The notes under the pieces are model-generated. The model saw only the letters and a list, made by a program, of their open reading frames with translations. It was not told the origin of the DNA and did not search any database. Both the position numbers and the translations under genes were made by a program. A stretch of 9,547 nucleotides of DNA. Origin: Oscillospiraceae bacterium (GTDB lineage: Bacteria; Bacillota; Clostridia; Oscillospirales; Ruminococcaceae). Each line of letters begins with the position of its first letter. Position 1 is the stretch's first letter. Location: contig JAIDPG010000369.1 in assembly GCA_029062865.1 (NCBI GenBank), forward strand, positions 1-9,547, written 5' to 3'. Shown here piece by piece: positions 7,062-9,547 of this stretch.

Positions 7062-7796
7062 TCAGCAGCACTGCCAATCATAAACCACATTATCGAAATT
7101 CCTGTTTTTCAAGTCCTCCTTGGAGATCAGAAAAACACAGTTGCCCGAATCGCCGAACATTATCCCGCATTCGTCGTCGCAGTCAAGCTGAAGCAGCACA
7201 ACATCGGTATCACCGTTATCATAGCAGGGCAGGGGGCTTTGCACAAAAAGCGGGTATCCGCCGATGTGACAGCCGTCCGGATAGCAAAGATCGTAAAGCG
7301 CGTCCCATTCGTCGTCGGTAACCTTGTTTCTGAACATATCATACAATTTCTCGCTTTCTGTGCCAATAAGCATTGAGGTTTCTTTAAACTTCATTTTCCC
7401 CTCGTCGGTAAACGGCGTGTAACCCATATAATTATTTTCAAAGGGATTTTCCTTAAGCAGCGCGTCCTTGTCCTTTTTGTATTCGGGTATGTAGACGATT
7501 TTGCACGTCGAATCAAGCCCGAAGCAGTCATCATCGCCGATATAAAACTGCAGCAGTCCATGCCTGGGGAAGTCCTCCAACGGCGGCATATCATCGAAAT
7601 TTATCTGCGCGAGAAACATCATCGGTCTGCCGTCCTTGTCGCGCGGATAGTCCTCCGCCTTTTCAAGGTATGGGCAGCCGCCGCATTTGCTGTCCCACGG
7701 GAAAGTCTCCATACTCTTGAACTTTATGTCGATCGCAGATTTTTCGGTGCTTTTTAGATATTCCTCATATTTCTTGAGTTTAGCGGGTATTTTCAT
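7062..7796 (-). CDS. YwqG/DUF1963 family protein, Cys-rich
   Basis: The family is named after B. subtilis YwqG and its biochemical role is not established; no function is assigned. The 244-residue product is predicted cytoplasmic, with no signal peptide or membrane helix. Family-like motifs in order are CGGCPYL at 38-44, MMFLAQINFDDMP at 59-71, GLLQFYIGDDD at 80-90, CHIGGYPLFVQ at 176-186, LLQLDCDD at 201-208, and IMFGDSGNCVFLI at 212-224, with a final YDWQCC. Length and motif order match full-length family members. It has 12 cysteines (38, 41, 91, 98, 171, 176, 191, 206, 210, 220, 243, 244), including one CxxC and a terminal CC, unusually many for a cytosolic protein this size. The start at 7796 is set by AAGGAGG five nt upstream; an in-frame ATG at 7853 lies before the upstream terminator hairpin and is rejected. 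The preceding gene's terminator abuts this ribosome binding site, leaving no room for a promoter between them. Confidence 0.85.
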   Translation of the reverse strand: MKIPAKLKKYEEYLKSTEKSAIDIKFKSMETFPWDSKCGGCPYLEKAEDYPRDKDGRPMMFLAQINFDDMPPLEDFPRHGLLQFYIGDDDCFGLDSTCKIVYIPEYKKDKDALLKENPFENNYMGYTPFTDEGKMKFKETSMLIGTESEKLYDMFRNKVTDDEWDALYDLCYPDGCHIGGYPLFVQSPLPCYDNGDTDVVLLQLDCDDECGIMFGDSGNCVFLISKEDLKNRNFDNVVYDWQCC

Positions 7797-7810
7797 ATTA
7801 GCCTCCTTAT

Positions 7811-7846
7811 AATAAAAACACCGCACAATCATCATATCGTGCGGTG
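7811..7846 (-). terminator. Intrinsic terminator after the EAL-domain gene
   Basis: On the - strand CACCGCAC (7846-7839) pairs perfectly with GTGCGGTG (7826-7819), 8 bp, with two further A-T pairs possible inside a mismatch. The arm is followed by TTTTTATT (7818-7811). It begins 11 nt after the EAL gene's stop codon. Its U-tract ends only 2 nt before the AAGGAGG of the YwqG-family gene, so it may also limit or attenuate read-through into that gene. Confidence 0.8.
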
Positions 7847-7856
7847 CTTTCAAAAT

Positions 7857-9254
7857 TTAAATCGCCATATCAAATTGAGACGGACTTGTAAGTATCTTCG
7901 CGATGTCATCTGCGGGGCGCGGCTTGCTGTAGTAATATCCTTGCGCGAGGTCGCAGCCGAGGTCGGTCAGCAGCTTGCTCTGCTCGTCGGTCTCGACGCC
8001 CTCCGCGAGGACTATCATCTTAAGCGCCTTGCCCATCGCGACGATCGCGCTTGTAATGCGCCGTGAGGTGTCGTTGTCGTTTACGTCGCAAACAAGGCTG
8101 CGGTCGATCTTCAGCACATCAAACGGTATCGTCTTAAGCGATGCGAGGGAAGAGTACCCCGTCCCGAAATCATCCATCGAGATCAGAACGCCAAGCTCGT
8201 GAATTCGGTTGAGAACCGCCACAGTGTGTTCAACGTCCGTCATCGCCATTGTCTCGGTGACTTCAATTTCGAGGCAGGACGGCTCAAAGCCCGTCTCGGC
8301 GAGCGCGTGTACGACCGTTGAATATACATCGGTTCTTACAAACTGCGCCTGCGACATATTTACGGATATTTTGATATCGCGAAGCCCCGCGTCGTGCCAA
8401 GCCTTTCCTTGGCGGCAGGCAGTCATAAGTCCCCACTCGTCAATTTTCGTGATAATCCCGAACTGCTCCGCAAGCGGGATAAAATCGCATGGAGGAATAA
8501 ATCCCTTTACCGGGTGATGCCAGCGGATAAGCGCCTCAACGCCCATCATCTCGCCGGTCTTGAAGGAGACTTTCGGCTGGTAGTACAGCTCGAACTGCCC
8601 GTTATCAAGCGCGTCAAGCATCTCCGAGCGCATTATCTCGTTCTCTACCATACGGCTTTCCATATCGGCGGTGAACTCTGAAACGCGCTGATTTTCGCCG
8701 TGAGTAAGCAAGCACAAATTCGCCTTGTTGAACAGCGTGTAAATATCATCCGCGCCGTCGTAGCGGCAGATACCCGCGAAATAATTCACCTGCTCGTGCA
8801 GCTTGTCGTTCTGGATTTTCTCGGAAAGCACCTTTGCGAAGCTCTCCGCGATCATATCGGCGTTTCTGCCGTGAAGTTTAGTCAGCAGCGCAAAGTCGTC
8901 CGTGTCAACGCGCCCGACAACGTCGCCCTTTCCGGCGATTTCCCTCAGCGCGTCCGCGAACGCGCATACAACGTTGTCGCCGCTCTCCGTGCCGAACAGC
9001 GTGTTGATAAGCCGCAACTTGTCAACGTCGAAAACAATCATCGCCGCCTCACCGTCGGCGTGGGAGTGAATGTGGCTCAAAAGCAGTTTGCCCTCGCGCA
9101 TAAAACCGTCGCGATTCAAAAGCCCAGTCATCTCGTCAACGTCAAGAGACATCGAAGCGGCTTTCTTCATCGAAACGATCTTATATACAGCAAAAGCAAG
9201 CGCACCCACGATAACGATCAAAAGCACACTTAACAATATAACAGCAAGTTTCAT
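7857..9254 (-). CDS. Membrane-anchored GGDEF-EAL protein, probable c-di-GMP phosphodiesterase with degenerate GGDEF
   Basis: Predicted to hydrolyse cyclic di-GMP to pGpG at the inner face of the membrane. The 465-residue product has one N-terminal membrane helix (about 3-25) and no recognisable sensor domain. A GGDEF-type domain follows at about 37-195 (DEMTGLLNR at 40-48, FDVDKLRLINTLFG at 75-88). Its signature is changed to DTDDF at 117-121 and the I-site Arg position is Gly108, so cyclase activity and standard product inhibition are unlikely. The EAL domain spans about 208-455 with all usual motifs: YQPKV, EAL at 240-242, NMSQAQF at 299-305, LEIEVTET at 328-335, DDFGTGYSSL at 361-370, LKID with Lys382, AEGVET with Glu418, and AQGYYYSKP with Gln438. 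It therefore looks catalytically complete. The ATG at 9254 is chosen because the membrane helix starts there; AAAGGGG lies 12 nt upstream, a slightly long spacing. A GTG at 9317 would add 21 non-conserved residues. A terminator follows directly. Confidence 0.94.
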   Translation of the reverse strand: MKLAVILLSVLLIVIVGALAFAVYKIVSMKKAASMSLDVDEMTGLLNRDGFMREGKLLLSHIHSHADGEAAMIVFDVDKLRLINTLFGTESGDNVVCAFADALREIAGKGDVVGRVDTDDFALLTKLHGRNADMIAESFAKVLSEKIQNDKLHEQVNYFAGICRYDGADDIYTLFNKANLCLLTHGENQRVSEFTADMESRMVENEIMRSEMLDALDNGQFELYYQPKVSFKTGEMMGVEALIRWHHPVKGFIPPCDFIPLAEQFGIITKIDEWGLMTACRQGKAWHDAGLRDIKISVNMSQAQFVRTDVYSTVVHALAETGFEPSCLEIEVTETMAMTDVEHTVAVLNRIHELGVLISMDDFGTGYSSLASLKTIPFDVLKIDRSLVCDVNDNDTSRRITSAIVAMGKALKMIVLAEGVETDEQSKLLTDLGCDLAQGYYYSKPRPADDIAKILTSPSQFDMAI

Positions 9255-9302
9255 TCTAAAATAGGACCCCTTTCGAGATCTTCCCCAATATATTTCTATC
9301 TT

Positions 9303-9358
9303 ATTATATTTTATCACTAATTTAACAAAAATTCAAGCGTTTCTTGAAAAGTATTATA
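9303..9358 (-). promoter_or_regulatory. AT-rich promoter region of the EAL gene, two candidate -10 boxes
   Basis: On the - strand two exact TATAAT hexamers occur upstream of the EAL gene, at 9308-9303 and 9358-9353. Neither has a convincing -35 box at 17 bp: the upstream one faces AAGTGC and the downstream one TTTTTG. Which is used, if either, cannot be decided from sequence. The surrounding 9275-9420 is AT-rich intergenic DNA with no gene. Confidence 0.4.
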
Positions 9359-9378
9359 CGAATTTTACAATTTCGGCA

Positions 9379-9391
9379 CTTTAGACTAAAG
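9379..9391. promoter_or_regulatory. Short perfect inverted repeat, possible operator
   Basis: CTTTAG-A-CTAAAG is a perfect 6-bp inverted repeat around one base. It overlaps the -35 position expected for the TATAAT at 9353-9358, where a transcription factor could bind. No family-specific operator is recognised, and a 13-bp repeat in AT-rich DNA may be chance. Confidence 0.25.
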
Positions 9392-9444
9392 GACAAGTGA
9401 AAAATTATGTGAATTGGGGAGAGCTTTTGGGCAATATAACCAAA

Positions 9445-9464
9445 CGCGGAGCTTTCGCTCCGCG
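9445..9464 (-). terminator. GAAA-tetraloop hairpin terminating the gene at the right edge
   Basis: A perfect 8-bp stem CGCGGAGC / GCTCCGCG, with loop GAAA on the - strand, starts 12 nt after the stop codon at 9477. It is followed on the - strand by TTTGGTTATATT. The GNRA tetraloop and position fit a transcription terminator, though the U-tract is interrupted. Confidence 0.65.
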
Positions 9465-9476
9465 CTTCAGTTTTAT

Positions 9477-9547
9477 TCAAGAACGACTTGCGTCAAATCT
9501 TTCCATTATAGAAACCGCCGTTTTTATCCCGTCGACCGCCGCGGACA
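9477..9547 (-). CDS. C-terminus of an unidentified gene (5' part outside the window)
   Basis: Reading leftwards from the window edge, one - strand frame gives 22 residues, SAAVDGIKTAVSIMERFDAS then Arg-Ser, before a TGA at 9479-9477. Three observations suggest a genuine gene end: the helix-like, charged/hydrophobic composition, GC-rich codons like the neighbouring genes, and a hairpin terminator just downstream. Too little is present to assign a family. Confidence 0.5.
   Translation of the reverse strand, partial: SAAVDGIKTAVSIMERFDASRS

Noticed and set aside
6873..7376. 167-codon + strand frame spanning the glnN upstream gap and the end of the YwqG-family gene
   Set aside because: It overlaps the glnN promoter and runs antisense to conserved YwqG motifs, with no ribosome binding site or recognisable domain.
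9255..9420. c-di-GMP riboswitch in front of the EAL gene
   Set aside because: I looked for the conserved GEMM-type core and found neither its characteristic strings nor its paired helices.

Overview
The window looks like a chromosomal segment from a fibre-degrading, Gram-positive gut or rumen Clostridia bacterium, most plausibly a Ruminococcus-like member of the Oscillospiraceae. This is inferred from three things: a type III glutamine synthetase, a lipoprotein endoglucanase of the Ruminococcus/Acidothermus E1 type, and strong AGGAGG ribosome binding sites with sigma-A-like promoters. No rRNA, tRNA, CRISPR array, insertion sequence or phage gene is visible. The genes share a similar moderately GC-rich composition, so nothing marks an obviously foreign island.

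Left part (1-4616, + strand): the 3' 96% or so of tex (RNA-binding S1 protein with YqgF and HhH domains; its 5' end lies outside the window) is followed 14 nt later by a single-pass membrane protein with a Ser-rich stalk and a C-terminal domain of unknown function. The next start lies 11 nt after that gene's stop and encodes a lipoprotein endoglucanase (CBM2-like module plus GH5 catalytic domain). The tight spacing suggests one transcription unit. It ends at a 12-bp perfect hairpin that probably works as a bidirectional terminator, because the next gene converges on it.

Middle part (4632-7796, - strand): glnN (type III glutamine synthetase) has its own good promoter and a terminator-like hairpin at the very 5' end of its predicted leader, which suggests control by attenuation. 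Upstream of it lies a Cys-rich YwqG/DUF1963-family protein of unknown role.

Right part (7811-9547, - strand): a membrane-anchored GGDEF-EAL protein has an intact EAL domain and a degenerate GGDEF motif, so it is a likely c-di-GMP phosphodiesterase. It ends in an intrinsic terminator that abuts the ribosome binding site of the YwqG-family gene. At the right edge are the last 22 codons of another - strand gene and its terminator hairpin.

The genes do not form one pathway: they cover RNA metabolism, extracellular cellulose breakdown, ammonia assimilation and second-messenger turnover. I see no clearly new multi-gene system. The items most worth following up are the tethered domain at 2423-2686, which recalls polymorphic-toxin C-termini, and the glnN leader hairpin.
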